A stretch of DNA of 64,000 nt from Roseococcus sp. SDR (GCF_019083995.1 NZ_JAHRCU010000019.1:1-64000), one strand, 5' to 3'. Positions 41,701 through 49,998 are shown, counted from the stretch's first letter. A program made the numbers and translations. Notes: a model not told the origin generated them from the sequence alone.

Positions 41701-44039
41701 GGATCTTCGACATCAGCTCGGACCCGATGCCCGAGGGCGGCTACGTCGTCTGCATCTCGGATGTGACGGATCTGGTACGCGCGAACGAGCAGGCCCAGGC
41801 CCAGGCTGCCGCGCTCTCCGCCACGCTCGACGCCTCGCGCCACGGCATCACGCTCTATGGGCCGGATCACCGTGTCATCGCCACCAACCGCATCAGCACC
41901 GCGATCGCGGGCTATGCCTCGCCCGAGGCGATGGTGGGTCAGAGCTTCGCGGAGGTGATGCGGAACCAGGCGCCGCTGGAACAGTTGGCCGATCCGGAGG
42001 CCGAGGCTGCCTTCCTGCGTCAGGCGCTGGCGCTCGATCGCACCAAGCCGATCCGCTACCAGCGCCGCCGCACGACCGGAGAGGTCTTCGACGTCGCCTC
42101 CGACCCGACGCCGGAGGGTGGCTTCGTCGTCTCCGTCTCGGACGTGACGCCGCTGGTGGATGCGCAGGAGGAGGCGCAGCGCCGCGCCGGCATCCTGCAG
42201 GCCATGCTGGAGAACAGCCGCCAGGGCATCGTGCTGTATGACGCGCAGCACCGCCTCGTCGCCGCCAATGCGTTGGCCGGCGAGATGATGGGCGTCCCCG
42301 ACCTGCTGTCCCGGCCCGGCACCAACCAGGCCGAGATCCTGGCAGCGCAGCGCGCCCGCGGCCTCTACGGTGGCGAGGATGGCGGCGCCGCGCAGGAGCG
42401 CTTCTTCCTCGAGATCGACCGCAGCAAGCCGCACCGCATGCAGCGGAGCCTGCCGGATGGCCGCCGCTACGATGTGGCCTCGGACCCGACGCCCGATGGC
42501 GGCTTCGTCATCTCGGTGTCCGACATCACGCCGCTGGTCCGCGCCGAGGCGGCGGCGGAGCAGCGCGCGGGCCTGTTGCGCACCATGCTGGAGAACAACA
42601 CCTCCGGCGTGCTGCTCTATGACAGCGAGCGCCGGCTGCGTGGCTTCAACAGCCTTGCCGTCACGCTGACCGCCATGCCCGATCTGTCGGAATGCCTCGG
42701 TATGCGCATCGAGGACCTGCTGGCGCGGCAGAGCCGCACCGGCAACCTCGGCAACCCGGCCGATGCCGAGCGCGAGCGCCGCCGCCTGATCGCGCTGGAT
42801 CGCAGCCAGCCCTCCCGCGGGCAACGTGTGACGCAGGATGGCCGGGTGCTGAACTTCGCCTCCGACCCGACGCCCGATGGCGGCTTCGTCGTCTCGCTCA
42901 CCGATGTGACGCCACTCGCCCGCGCCGAGGCGGAGGCGAAGCGCCGCGCCGAGATCCTGGGCGTGATGTTGGGCAATATCCGCCATGGCATCGTGCTCTT
43001 CGACAAGGATGGCCGCCTCGTCGCCTCGAACGCCAAGCTGCAGCAGATGCTGGGGCTGCCGGAAGCAGCGCTGGCGCCCGGTGCCCACATGCATGAGATG
43101 GTGGATGCGCTGCGCGCCCAGGGCGAGTACGGCGAGGCCGAGGCCGGGGAACGCGTCGCCGAGGCGATCAAGAACCGGCCGCGCTTCGCACCCATCCGCT
43201 CCCTCCGCCCGCGGCCGGACGGCACCGTCCTCGAGGTCGTCTCGGACCCCACGCCCGATGGCGGATGGGTCGTCACCTATACCGACGTCACAGAGGACCG
43301 GCAGATCCGCGGCGAGCTGGAAGCGGCGCGCGAGGCGGCCGAGGCGGCGAGCCGCGCCAAGTCCCGATTCCTTGCCACCATGAGCCATGAGCTGCGCACG
43401 CCGCTCAACGCCGTGATCGGTTTCGCCGACGTGCTGTGCAGCGGCGCCGCCCCGGCGCAGACCGAGGAATTCGCCCAGGCGATCCGAGAGGCGGGGCAGC
43501 ATCTGCTCTCGCTGATCGACGACATCCTCGACATCACCCGCACCGAGACCAGCAACCCGCCCATCGCGCTGGAGGAGGTGGTGCTCCGCGAGGTGATCGA
43601 TGGAGCGGCCCGAATGATCGGTCCCGCCATCGCGGCAGGCGGCCTGCAGCTGGTGCGGGAGATCCAGGACGGGCTCCCGCGCCTGCGGGGCGATACGCGC
43701 CGTCTGCGCCAGGTGCTGTTGAACCTGCTCAGCAACGCCACCAAGTTCACCGAGGTGGGTGGCACCGTCACGCTGCGCGCCTTCCACACCGAGGCCGGGC
43801 TGACGATGGAGGTGCAGGACACCGGCATCGGGATCGAGGCGAAGGATCTGGAGCGGGTCTTCGAGCCCTTCACCCAGCTCGACAGCGCGCTATCCCGCCG
43901 CTTCCCGGGCTCCGGCCTCGGCCTGCATCTCTGCCGCTCGCTGACCCAGGCGCAGGGCGGCGTGCTCATCCTCGAAAGTACGCCGGGTGTCGGCACCACC
44001 GCCCGCATCACCTTCCCGGCCTCCAGCCTGATCTTCTGA
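38772..44039 (+). CDS. Giant soluble histidine kinase with twelve tandem PAS-like modules
   Basis: The 1755-residue protein has no signal peptide or membrane helix. Twelve related PAS-like modules of about 125 residues begin near 14, 135, 257, 381, 507, 635, 761, 884, 1010, 1140, 1267 and 1393. Most begin M-L-x-x-x-R-x-G-I-x-L-F-D-x-x-x-R-L-V-A-x-N and end P-D-G-G-F-V-x-S-x-T-D-V-T. A HisKA domain follows with His1539 (TMSHELRTPLN), then HATPase with NLLSNATKFTE, DTGIGIE and GSGLGLHL. There is no receiver domain. Modules 7 and 8 are nearly identical in places at DNA level. It starts two bases after ctaA and is followed 14 bases later by tldD. Ligands and partner regulator are unknown. Confidence 0.9.
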   Translation: MDAAAPRPPELLTALPLALMAFSGAGGLVFANPAMHALLKVDHAALQPGAALADVLRLLAYRGVLGPGDPGQRLREVLALDLGLAHRRLLRDVEGRGLEWRILPLPDGGHLLTLADVSEFQSAREAAEREAAALSGMLARLNNGVAQYDAERRLARSNPAYARLLGLQPHVLRPGMALGEIVAHQQEAGEFDAAEAAAVAAHLAARSIVQPWRHERTRPDGRTVRFDNQPMPDGGWLVEIMDITDAHQAEQDVRRRVALQDALMEALPVGVAVYGPDRVLTQVNPAYNRIMAHSPVRLGENLRDILMRRAIAGEFGPCDPEVEVPRRLASTATSHGFERRTPEGIATSHRSVPLPDGGHAMVVADVTALHAAQAEARERAEVLAHMLESTRHGMAMFDAEGTVIAANRLAAHFCGLPPEAFRRGVNIRELRALQIQLGVHGDKLSTDRFLAERMNEPLRGPDRYRRTNPDGTVIEIITDKLPEGGYVRSFTDVTAQVQAEAEATSRAASLQAVLDNMRHGVILYDGEGYVRTGNALGARLAGLPPEMLKPGVHFDALRDMQAELGEHGEGEIGVRWRQNRAREPWKGEGTFTRKRPDGTIIEVRTDLIPGGGCVRSFTDITALTEAQAAATQRAAMVQAMLDNMRHGIALFDAQDRLLTFNRLCATLMGLEGWLRPGLDYSEVLARQLETGEFGESGAAADHVAALLTRDKSVPNTVRRRRPTGEELDVTASPVPQGGFVLTLTDITARVVAEREAERRAEVLSATLNAARQGIMLFDAEGRVVAANDIAAQLTTRAGPASLIGRGHADIVGSQHRTEGASEAEVEQVMRQVAAVDRRAHHRYQRHRRDGLVLDISSDPMPEGGYVVCISDVTDLVHAREQAQARAALLSATLNAARQGITLFDADGVVLAANDIGAQFAGLPDAAALIGRRHADIVAAQRVHEGATPEQQAELARRFAATDRTKPHCYQRQRPDGRIFDISSDPMPEGGYVVCISDVTDLVRANEQAQAQAAALSATLDASRHGITLYGPDHRVIATNRISTAIAGYASPEAMVGQSFAEVMRNQAPLEQLADPEAEAAFLRQALALDRTKPIRYQRRRTTGEVFDVASDPTPEGGFVVSVSDVTPLVDAQEEAQRRAGILQAMLENSRQGIVLYDAQHRLVAANALAGEMMGVPDLLSRPGTNQAEILAAQRARGLYGGEDGGAAQERFFLEIDRSKPHRMQRSLPDGRRYDVASDPTPDGGFVISVSDITPLVRAEAAAEQRAGLLRTMLENNTSGVLLYDSERRLRGFNSLAVTLTAMPDLSECLGMRIEDLLARQSRTGNLGNPADAERERRRLIALDRSQPSRGQRVTQDGRVLNFASDPTPDGGFVVSLTDVTPLARAEAEAKRRAEILGVMLGNIRHGIVLFDKDGRLVASNAKLQQMLGLPEAALAPGAHMHEMVDALRAQGEYGEAEAGERVAEAIKNRPRFAPIRSLRPRPDGTVLEVVSDPTPDGGWVVTYTDVTEDRQIRGELEAAREAAEAASRAKSRFLATMSHELRTPLNAVIGFADVLCSGAAPAQTEEFAQAIREAGQHLLSLIDDILDITRTETSNPPIALEEVVLREVIDGAARMIGPAIAAGGLQLVREIQDGLPRLRGDTRRLRQVLLNLLSNATKFTEVGGTVTLRAFHTEAGLTMEVQDTGIGIEAKDLERVFEPFTQLDSALSRRFPGSGLGLHLCRSLTQAQGGVLILESTPGVGTTARITFPASSLIF

Positions 44040-44053
44040 AGGACAATTCCCGC

Positions 44054-45490
44054 ATGCCGCTCGACACGCCCCTCGCCGTCACGGACCGGCTCTTCTATGC
44101 CGGGCTCGACCCCGAGGTGGCCGCGCGCCGCCTGCGCGAGGCGACCGACGGCGCCGAGGATGGTGAGCTCTTCTTCGAATACCGCGAGAGCGAGGCGATC
44201 AGCCTGGAGGATGGCCGCATCCGCTCAGCCAGCTACGACACGCAGCGCGGCTTCGGCCTGCGCGCCATCCAGGGCGAGGCGGCGGGCTATGCCCATTCCG
44301 GCGAGATCAGCGATGCCGCGCTGGCGCGTGCGGTGGCGACCGTGGGCGCCGTGCGGCAGGGGCGCAGCGGCAGCCTTGATGTCGGGCCGCGCGCCACCAA
44401 CACGCAGCTTTACGAAGCGGCCAATCCGCTGACCGCGATGGGCTTCGCCGAGAAGACCGAACTGCTGATGGAGATCGACGCTTATGCGCGCGGTCTTGAT
44501 CCGCGCGTGACGCAGGTGATGGCCTCGCTGACGGGCGAATGGCAGGCGGTGCAGATCCTGCGGCCCGACGGGCTGCGCGTGGCCGACCTCCGCCCGCTGG
44601 TGCGCTTCAACGTCTCGGTCGTGGTGGAGGAGAATGGCCGGCGCGAGACGGGCAGCTTCGGCACGGGTGGGCGCTTCGCCTATGCCCGCGTCATCGGGGA
44701 TGGCGGCTGGCAGGCGGGCGTGGCCGAAGCCCTTCGGCAGGCGCTGGTGAACCTGCAGAGCATCCCTGCGCCCGCCGGTGAGACCGAGGTGGTCCTCGGC
44801 CCGGGCTGGCCCGGCATCCTGCTGCATGAGGCCATCGGCCACGGGCTCGAAGGCGATTTCAACCGCAAGAAGACCAGCGCCTTCGCGGGGCTGGTGGGAA
44901 GCCGCATCGCGGCCCCGGGCGTGACCGTGGTGGATGACGGCACCATCCCCGACCGGCGCGGCAGCCTCACCGTGGATGACGAGGGCACGCCCTCGGGCCG
45001 CACGGTGATGATCGAGGATGGCTATCTGCGCGGCTTCATCCAGGACCGGCAGAATGCGCGCCTCATGGGCGTGGCCCCAACCGGGAATGGCCGGCGGCAG
45101 AGCTTCGCGCATATCCCCATGCCGCGCATGACCAACACCATCATGCTGGGTGGCCAGCACGCGCCGTCCGAGATCATCGGCAGCGTGAAGAAGGGGATCT
45201 ACGCCGTGAATTTCGGCGGCGGCCAGGTGGACATCACCTCCGGCAAGTTCGTGTTTTCCATGAGCGAGGCCTACATCATCGAGAACGGTCGCATCGGCGC
45301 GCCGGTGAAGGGGGCCACGCTCATCGGCAACGGGCCGGACGCGCTGACCAAGGTGAGCATGATCGGGAATGACAGCGCGATGGACCCGGGCATCGGCACC
45401 TGCGGCAAGAACGGCCAGGGCGTGCCCGTGGGCGTGGGCCAGCCGACGCTGAAGATGACGGGCCTTACCGTGGGCGGCACCGCCATCTGA
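44054..45490 (+). CDS. tldD: TldD metalloprotease subunit
   Basis: The 478-residue protein is TldD of the TldD/TldE (PmbA) protease, which degrades unfolded peptides and processes some peptide antibiotics and antitoxins. The zinc motif HExxxH is at His258-Glu259 to His262 (HEAIGHGLEGDF). GTCGKNGQGVPVGVGQPTL near the C-terminus carries the third-ligand region. ATG 44054 follows the kinase gene by 14 bases. tldE/pmbA is not in this window. Confidence 0.94.
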   Translation: MPLDTPLAVTDRLFYAGLDPEVAARRLREATDGAEDGELFFEYRESEAISLEDGRIRSASYDTQRGFGLRAIQGEAAGYAHSGEISDAALARAVATVGAVRQGRSGSLDVGPRATNTQLYEAANPLTAMGFAEKTELLMEIDAYARGLDPRVTQVMASLTGEWQAVQILRPDGLRVADLRPLVRFNVSVVVEENGRRETGSFGTGGRFAYARVIGDGGWQAGVAEALRQALVNLQSIPAPAGETEVVLGPGWPGILLHEAIGHGLEGDFNRKKTSAFAGLVGSRIAAPGVTVVDDGTIPDRRGSLTVDDEGTPSGRTVMIEDGYLRGFIQDRQNARLMGVAPTGNGRRQSFAHIPMPRMTNTIMLGGQHAPSEIIGSVKKGIYAVNFGGGQVDITSGKFVFSMSEAYIIENGRIGAPVKGATLIGNGPDALTKVSMIGNDSAMDPGIGTCGKNGQGVPVGVGQPTLKMTGLTVGGTAI

Positions 45491-45550
45491 CTTGCATGCC
45501 GCGCGCGGCTGGGGCTTAACCGCCGGCAGAAAAATGACCGGAGGTTCGCC

Positions 45551-46534
45551 ATGATTCGCCGTCTCGCGCTCGCCGCGCTGGGAATGCTCGCCCCGCTCGC
45601 CGTGAGCGCCCAGAGCTTCCCGCAGCGCCCCGTCACGCTCAGCGTGGGCTTCGCGCCGGGCGGCAGCACGGATATCGCCTCGCGCCTCATCTCCGAGCGC
45701 TTCGCGGCCAATCTCGGCCCCGAGGCGCGGGTGGTGGTGGAAAACCGGCCCGGCGCCTCCGGCGTGGTGGCGGGCGACTGGCTGCGCCGCCAGTCACCGG
45801 ATGGCCACACGCTCATGCTGATCGAGGTCAGCTCCCACGCCATCGCGCCCGCGGCGCTGGAGGGCGGCACGCCCTTCAACCCGGTGCAGGATTCGACGCA
45901 GATCGCGATGATCGGCACGGCCCCCATGGTGCTGATCGCCTCGCCCAGCTTCCCGGCGACCACGGCGCAGCAGGCGATTGCGGTGCTGCGCGCCTCGCGC
46001 CCCGAGCAATATGCCTATGCGACCTCGGGCGTCGGCTCCATCCCGCATCTGGGCGTGGAGATGCTGGCGCTGCAGCTTGGCGCGCGCTTTACCCATGTGC
46101 CCTATCGCAGCGGCGGGCTGATGCTGACGGCGATCCATCAGGGCGAGGGGCAGTTCGGCATCGCGGTGCTGGCCTCCGCCGCCGCGCAGATCCGCGGCGG
46201 GCTGGTCCGCGGCCTCGCGGTGACGAGCCGCGAGCGCTTCCCCTCCTTCCCCGACCTGCCGACGCTGAACGAGGGCGCGATGCCGGGCTTCGAGCTGACC
46301 ACCTGGAACATGATCATCGGCCCGCCCAACATGCCGCCCGCGTTGGTCCAGCAGCTCAACCGTGCCCTGGTGGCGACGGTCGCCGATGCGACCCTGCGCG
46401 AGCGCCTGCTCCAGGCCGGCGTTCTGCCCTGGGCCACCGAGAACACGCCCGAGACCACGCGCGCCTTTCTGACCAGCGAGGTCGAGAAATACCGCCAGGT
46501 CGTGGCGCGCACGGGGGTACGCCTGGAGCGTTGA
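45551..46534 (+). CDS. Bug-family periplasmic solute-binding protein (TctC-like)
   Basis: The 327-residue receptor has a signal peptide (about 1-20, RRLALAALGMLAPLAVSA) and a Bug/TctC fold with PQRPVTLSVGFAPGGSTDIASR after cleavage, VVENRPGASG near 64-73, and HVPYRSGG near 180. These proteins bind carboxylates and are numerous in this bacterial group. No TctA/TctB membrane genes are adjacent, so it is an orphan receptor. CGGAGG lies seven bases before the ATG. An aminotransferase gene follows after 57 bases. Confidence 0.92.
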   Translation: MIRRLALAALGMLAPLAVSAQSFPQRPVTLSVGFAPGGSTDIASRLISERFAANLGPEARVVVENRPGASGVVAGDWLRRQSPDGHTLMLIEVSSHAIAPAALEGGTPFNPVQDSTQIAMIGTAPMVLIASPSFPATTAQQAIAVLRASRPEQYAYATSGVGSIPHLGVEMLALQLGARFTHVPYRSGGLMLTAIHQGEGQFGIAVLASAAAQIRGGLVRGLAVTSRERFPSFPDLPTLNEGAMPGFELTTWNMIIGPPNMPPALVQQLNRALVATVADATLRERLLQAGVLPWATENTPETTRAFLTSEVEKYRQVVARTGVRLER

Positions 46535-46591
46535 TGCCAGCGCATTTACGGCCAATACTGGCCTGAACGACGCTTAGGAAAGCCAGAGACG

Positions 46592-47800
46592 ATGGACGGT
46601 TCGATCAGCCCCAAGCCCGCTCGCCCGATGGCGCGCGGGCGCCTCTTCTTCGCCAATCCGGGGCCGACGAACATCCCGGATTCGGTGCTCGCCGCCACGG
46701 CGCGGGCCAGCATCGACTTCAACGACCCGGCCTTCCTCGCCGTCTATGACGCCTGCTTCGAGGGGCTGAAGAAGGTGCTGAAAACCAAGCACCACCTCTT
46801 CATGTACACCGCCTCGGGCCATGGCGCCTGGGAGGCTTCGCTGGTCAACACCCTCTCGCCGGGTGACCTCGTGCTGATCCCGGAGACGGGGCATTTCTCC
46901 GACAGCTGGGCCAAGATGTGCGGCACGCTCGGGTTTGAGGTTCAGCAAGTCCCCGCCGATTGGCGCCGCGGCGTGGAGATCTCCGCGATCGAGGCGGCGC
47001 TGGCCGCCGACAAGGACCACAAGATCAAGGCCGTCTGCTGCGTCCATAACGAGACGGCGGCCGGCACGCGCTTGCCGCTCGACCAGGTGCGCGCCGCGAT
47101 GGACCGCGTGAAGCACCCGGCGCTGCTGATGAGCGACACGATTTCCTCGCTCGGCTGCTACGATTTCCGCATGGATGAGTGGGGCGTGGATGTCTGCGTC
47201 GGCGGCAGCCAGAAGGGGCTGATGCTGCCCACCGGCTTCAGCTTCACCGGCGCCTCCGAGAAGGCGATGGAGGCGCATCGCAAGAGCACCCACCCGCGCC
47301 ATTACTTCGACTGGACCGAGATGCTGGCCCGCCGCCAGAAGAGCTTCGTCGGCACGGTGCCGACCACGCTGTTCTATGGGTTGCAGGAATCGCTGCGGCT
47401 GATGCTGGTGGAGGAGGGGCTGGACAATGTCTTCGCCCGCCATGCGCGCCTGGCGAAGGCCGTGCGCGCCTGCGTGCAGCATTGGTCCGGCAACAACGGC
47501 CCGCAACTCTATTGCCAGAATCCCGAGCGCTGGTCGGACAGCGTGACGGCCGTGCTGATGCCGGAGGGCTATGACGCCGAGCCGGTGCGCAAGATCGCGC
47601 TGGAGCGCTTCAATGTCTCGACCGGCGGCGGGCTGAACAAGCTCGCCGGCAAGGTGTTCCGCATCGGCCATCTGGGCGATCTGAACGAGCCGATGATCAT
47701 CGGCACGCTGGGCTCCATCGAGATGGCCCTCGGCCTCGCCGGCGTGCCGCATGCCAAGGGCGGCGTGCAGGCGGCGCTGGACAGCCTCGCCGCCGGCTAG
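46592..47800 (+). CDS. Class V aminotransferase (alanine/serine-glyoxylate type)
   Basis: The 402-residue PLP enzyme resembles serine-glyoxylate and alanine-glyoxylate aminotransferases. FANPGPTNIPDSVLAA opens the fold, TASGHGAWEASLVN binds the PLP phosphate, SDTISSLG carries the ring Asp, and Lys208 in GGSQKGLMLP is the Schiff-base lysine. The N-terminus is about 20 residues longer than usual. It may act in glycine/serine or photorespiration-like metabolism; the co-located Bug receptor hints at a keto- or amino-acid substrate. Its TAG stop codon is part of the repeat element that begins at 47797. Confidence 0.92.
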   Translation: MDGSISPKPARPMARGRLFFANPGPTNIPDSVLAATARASIDFNDPAFLAVYDACFEGLKKVLKTKHHLFMYTASGHGAWEASLVNTLSPGDLVLIPETGHFSDSWAKMCGTLGFEVQQVPADWRRGVEISAIEAALAADKDHKIKAVCCVHNETAAGTRLPLDQVRAAMDRVKHPALLMSDTISSLGCYDFRMDEWGVDVCVGGSQKGLMLPTGFSFTGASEKAMEAHRKSTHPRHYFDWTEMLARRQKSFVGTVPTTLFYGLQESLRLMLVEEGLDNVFARHARLAKAVRACVQHWSGNNGPQLYCQNPERWSDSVTAVLMPEGYDAEPVRKIALERFNVSTGGGLNKLAGKVFRIGHLGDLNEPMIIGTLGSIEMALGLAGVPHAKGGVQAALDSLAAG

Positions 47801-47900
47801 AGCATGATGCGTTGAGGCGGAATCGCCGAAACGCTGAATCATCCTCTCAGCAAAGCCTAGAGCGAGCGAAGTGAACGCATGTGAACGCAGCATGCTCTAG
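47797..47900. repeat. 104-bp element with 15-bp inverted ends after the aminotransferase gene
   Basis: CTAGAGCATGATGCG (47797-47811) and CGCAGCATGCTCTAG (47886-47900) are inverted repeats with 14 of 15 matching. The TAG of the left end is the stop codon of the aminotransferase gene. No coding capacity. It looks like a miniature mobile or REP-type element. A related left end occurs at 57589. Confidence 0.75.
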
Positions 47901-47912
47901 GCGGTGCTGGAC

Positions 47913-47955
47913 GGCTGATTCACGTCCTTGGTGGTTCCACCAAGGACGATCAGGC
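47913..47955 (-). repeat. 43-bp structured repeat, copy 1
   Basis: On the minus strand: GCCTGATCG, arm TCCTTGGTGG, AA, arm CCACCAAGGA, then CGTGAATCAGCC. The arms pair perfectly. Copy 2 at 57697-57739 has the same flanks, with two base pairs swapped in both arms. It may terminate or stabilise the soxZ message, which ends at 47957 on this strand. Confidence 0.75.
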
Positions 47956-47956
47956 G

Positions 47957-48286
47957 TCAGGCCAGGGCGATGCGGTGGGTCGCGCGTGCCGTGCGGCCCG
48001 CCTCGTCCGTCCAGGTGAATTCCAGCTCGCTCGCGCGCTCGATGCGCACGAAGAAGACGTGGAATGGGTTGGCGGCGGTGCCGTTGCGGAACTCGGCTTC
48101 CAGCAGCGCCTCGCCGTTCAGCCGCACGCGCATGCGCGTCAGCATGTCGCGCGGGATGGTGCGGCCGCCCTCCTGGCGCAGCCCGGTTTCCATCGGGTGC
48201 TCCATCAGCGTGCGGATTTCCACCACCTCGCCCGCGCGGGCGCTGCGGGGCGCGCGGATGCGTGGGGTCGCGAGGTTCGTGCTCAT
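47957..48286 (-). CDS. soxZ: Thiosulfate-oxidation carrier subunit SoxZ
   Basis: The 109-residue protein is SoxZ, the immunoglobulin-like partner of SoxY. Together they carry sulfur intermediates through periplasmic oxidation. [25 protein letters not shown] (about 9-33) and NPFHVFFVRIERASELEFTWTDEAG region match the family. ATG 48286 overlaps the soxY stop codon (ATGA); an ATG at 48295 lies within soxY and is less likely. It is the last gene of the sulfur operon. Confidence 0.93.
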   Translation of the reverse strand: MSTNLATPRIRAPRSARAGEVVEIRTLMEHPMETGLRQEGGRTIPRDMLTRMRVRLNGEALLEAEFRNGTAANPFHVFFVRIERASELEFTWTDEAGRTARATHRIALA

Positions 48287-48708
48287 GTCAGGCACCCCCC
48301 GGTGGCGACGCGGATTTCGGCGGTGGCCCGCTGCACGCTGCCGTCATTCATCCGCGCGAGGACGACCAGGGTCTGATTCTCAGCCATCCGGATGCGCGTC
48401 TGGATTTCGGCCCGCGCCAGCGCCGGGCCCAGCTTGAAGGAAGCGATGCCCGGCGTCGGGTTGCGCGTGGCAAACAGATGGATGGCGGTGACGTGGCGCT
48501 CGGCGCTTTGCGGGCTGTCCACCAGCACCGTCACCGGCACCTGGCCGCCATTCTCCGCCACGGGCGGGACGCGCAGCGTGATGCCGCCCTCGGTCGGCGT
48601 CGCCTCGCCGATCTCGGCGCGGATGGCGGCGTTCAGCGCGTCATCGCTCGCCGCCGCCGCGAAGGGCAGGAGCGTGAGGGCGAGCGTGGCGCGGCGGGTG
48701 AGGTTCAT
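48283..48708 (-). CDS. soxY: Thiosulfate-oxidation carrier protein SoxY with variant C-terminus
   Basis: The 141-residue protein is the sulfur-carrying subunit of SoxYZ. A Tat-type signal (MNLTRRATLALTLLPFAAAA) covers the first 20 residues. The carrier Cys is the third residue from the end: the chain finishes GGCLT, with Cys139, whereas the classic end is GGCGG. The flexible Gly pair before Cys is kept but the two Gly after it are replaced by Leu-Thr. The start overlaps the flavoprotein gene stop (TGATG) and the stop overlaps soxZ. Confidence 0.92.
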   Translation of the reverse strand: MNLTRRATLALTLLPFAAAASDDALNAAIRAEIGEATPTEGGITLRVPPVAENGGQVPVTVLVDSPQSAERHVTAIHLFATRNPTPGIASFKLGPALARAEIQTRIRMAENQTLVVLARMNDGSVQRATAEIRVATGGCLT

Positions 48709-49988
48709 CAGGCGAACATGTCCTTCGTGATGCTCTCATACCAGGCATCGGCGTAGAGCGCTTCCAGCCGGCGCTGCTCCGGATGGTTGCCGCGCGGCGA
48801 GACCCCGCCCGAGCCTTGGACCTCGGCGATGGCCGTGCCCTCCGCATTGGGGCGGAACACGCCGACGATCGAGATGCCGTATTCGTCGCCCACATGGGAG
48901 TAGCAGGTGTTGAAGTAAACCGCCTCGGGCGGGGTTTCGCCGCGCAGCAGGGCGGCGGCGGAAGCGACCGCCTGCTTGGCCGTGCTGTTCGCCACATAGC
49001 CCGATTTCGGCATGGGACCGGGGATATTGGCATCGCCCACCACATGGATGCCGGGTGCGACGCGCGATTCAAACGTGCGCGGGTTCACCGGCACCCAGCC
49101 TGAGGCGTCGGTGAGGCCGGCGTCAGCGGCGATGCGCGCGGCCGATTGCGGCGGGATGACATTGGCGACGGCGACCTTGTGCTGCGTGCCGAATTCCGTC
49201 TCCAGCACGCGCTCGCGCGCATCCACCTTGGTCACCTTGCCGTCGCGATTGCCCGGCACCCATTCGATCATGCCGGGATAGAGCTGCGCCCAGGCATCCT
49301 GGAACAGGCCCTGCTTGCTGAAGGCTTCCTTGGCATCGAGGGCGAGGATCTTGGAGCGCGGCTTGTGGCGCTTCAGGTAGCTCGCGATCATGCTGATCCG
49401 CTCATAGGGGCCGGGCGGGCAGCGGAAGGGATTGGCCGGGATGGCGAGGCCGACGACGCCGCCATCGGGCATTTCCTCGAGCTGGCGGCGCAGCAGCAGC
49501 GTCTGCGCGCCATCGCCGGGGACCCAGGCGTGCGGCATGGTCTCGGAAGCGGCCTCGTCATAGCCCTCGATGGCGCCCCAGCGGAGCGCGATGCCGGGCG
49601 AGAGGATCAGCCGGTCATAGGTCAGCGTCTCGCCATTCGCGAGGCGCACACGGCGCTGGGCGGCATCAATGCCCGTCGCCCAGTCATGGATCACCCGGAC
49701 GCCGCGGGCGCGCAGCCCGTCATAGGAGTGGGTGATCTGGCCGATCTGCCGCGTGCCGGCCAGCACCAGATTGCCATAGGGGCAGGTGACGAAGCTGCGC
49801 TTGGGCTCGACCAGCGTGACGTCGAGCCAGGGATAGGTGCGGCGGGCGAAGTTGGCGGCCGTGGCACCGCCGAAGCCGCCGCCGATGACGAGCAGGCGGG
49901 CCTGCGTCTGCGCCTTCAGCACGGAGGGCGCGGCGACCAGCGGGGCGGCGGCGAGCAGCGCGCGGCGCGGGAGGAGGGTCTGGGTCAT
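48708..49988 (-). CDS. Flavocytochrome c sulfide dehydrogenase, FAD subunit (FccB/SoxF)
   Basis: The 426-residue FAD protein oxidises sulfide or related sulfur species in the periplasm and passes electrons to a cytochrome. A Tat signal (LLPRRALLAAAPLVAAPSVL) is followed by the FAD motif GGGFGG at 36-41. Cys69 (FVTCPYGN) and a second Cys near 360 (NTCYSHVGDEYG) fit the redox disulfide of FccB/SoxF. It follows the cytochrome c gene by ten bases and overlaps soxY. ATG 49988 has GGAG upstream (GAGGAGCC). Confidence 0.93.
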   Translation of the reverse strand: MTQTLLPRRALLAAAPLVAAPSVLKAQTQARLLVIGGGFGGATAANFARRTYPWLDVTLVEPKRSFVTCPYGNLVLAGTRQIGQITHSYDGLRARGVRVIHDWATGIDAAQRRVRLANGETLTYDRLILSPGIALRWGAIEGYDEAASETMPHAWVPGDGAQTLLLRRQLEEMPDGGVVGLAIPANPFRCPPGPYERISMIASYLKRHKPRSKILALDAKEAFSKQGLFQDAWAQLYPGMIEWVPGNRDGKVTKVDARERVLETEFGTQHKVAVANVIPPQSAARIAADAGLTDASGWVPVNPRTFESRVAPGIHVVGDANIPGPMPKSGYVANSTAKQAVASAAALLRGETPPEAVYFNTCYSHVGDEYGISIVGVFRPNAEGTAIAEVQGSGGVSPRGNHPEQRRLEALYADAWYESITKDMFA

Positions 49989-49998
49989 GGCGGGCTCC

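Noticed and set aside
38442-43787. A 1781-codon open frame on the minus strand opposite the PAS kinase
   Set aside because: It lies antisense to a gene with clear domains. Its protein is low-complexity and rich in Gly, Arg, Ala, His and Gln. Codon bias at high GC removes stop codons from this frame, and the repeat of the PAS modules makes it look patterned.
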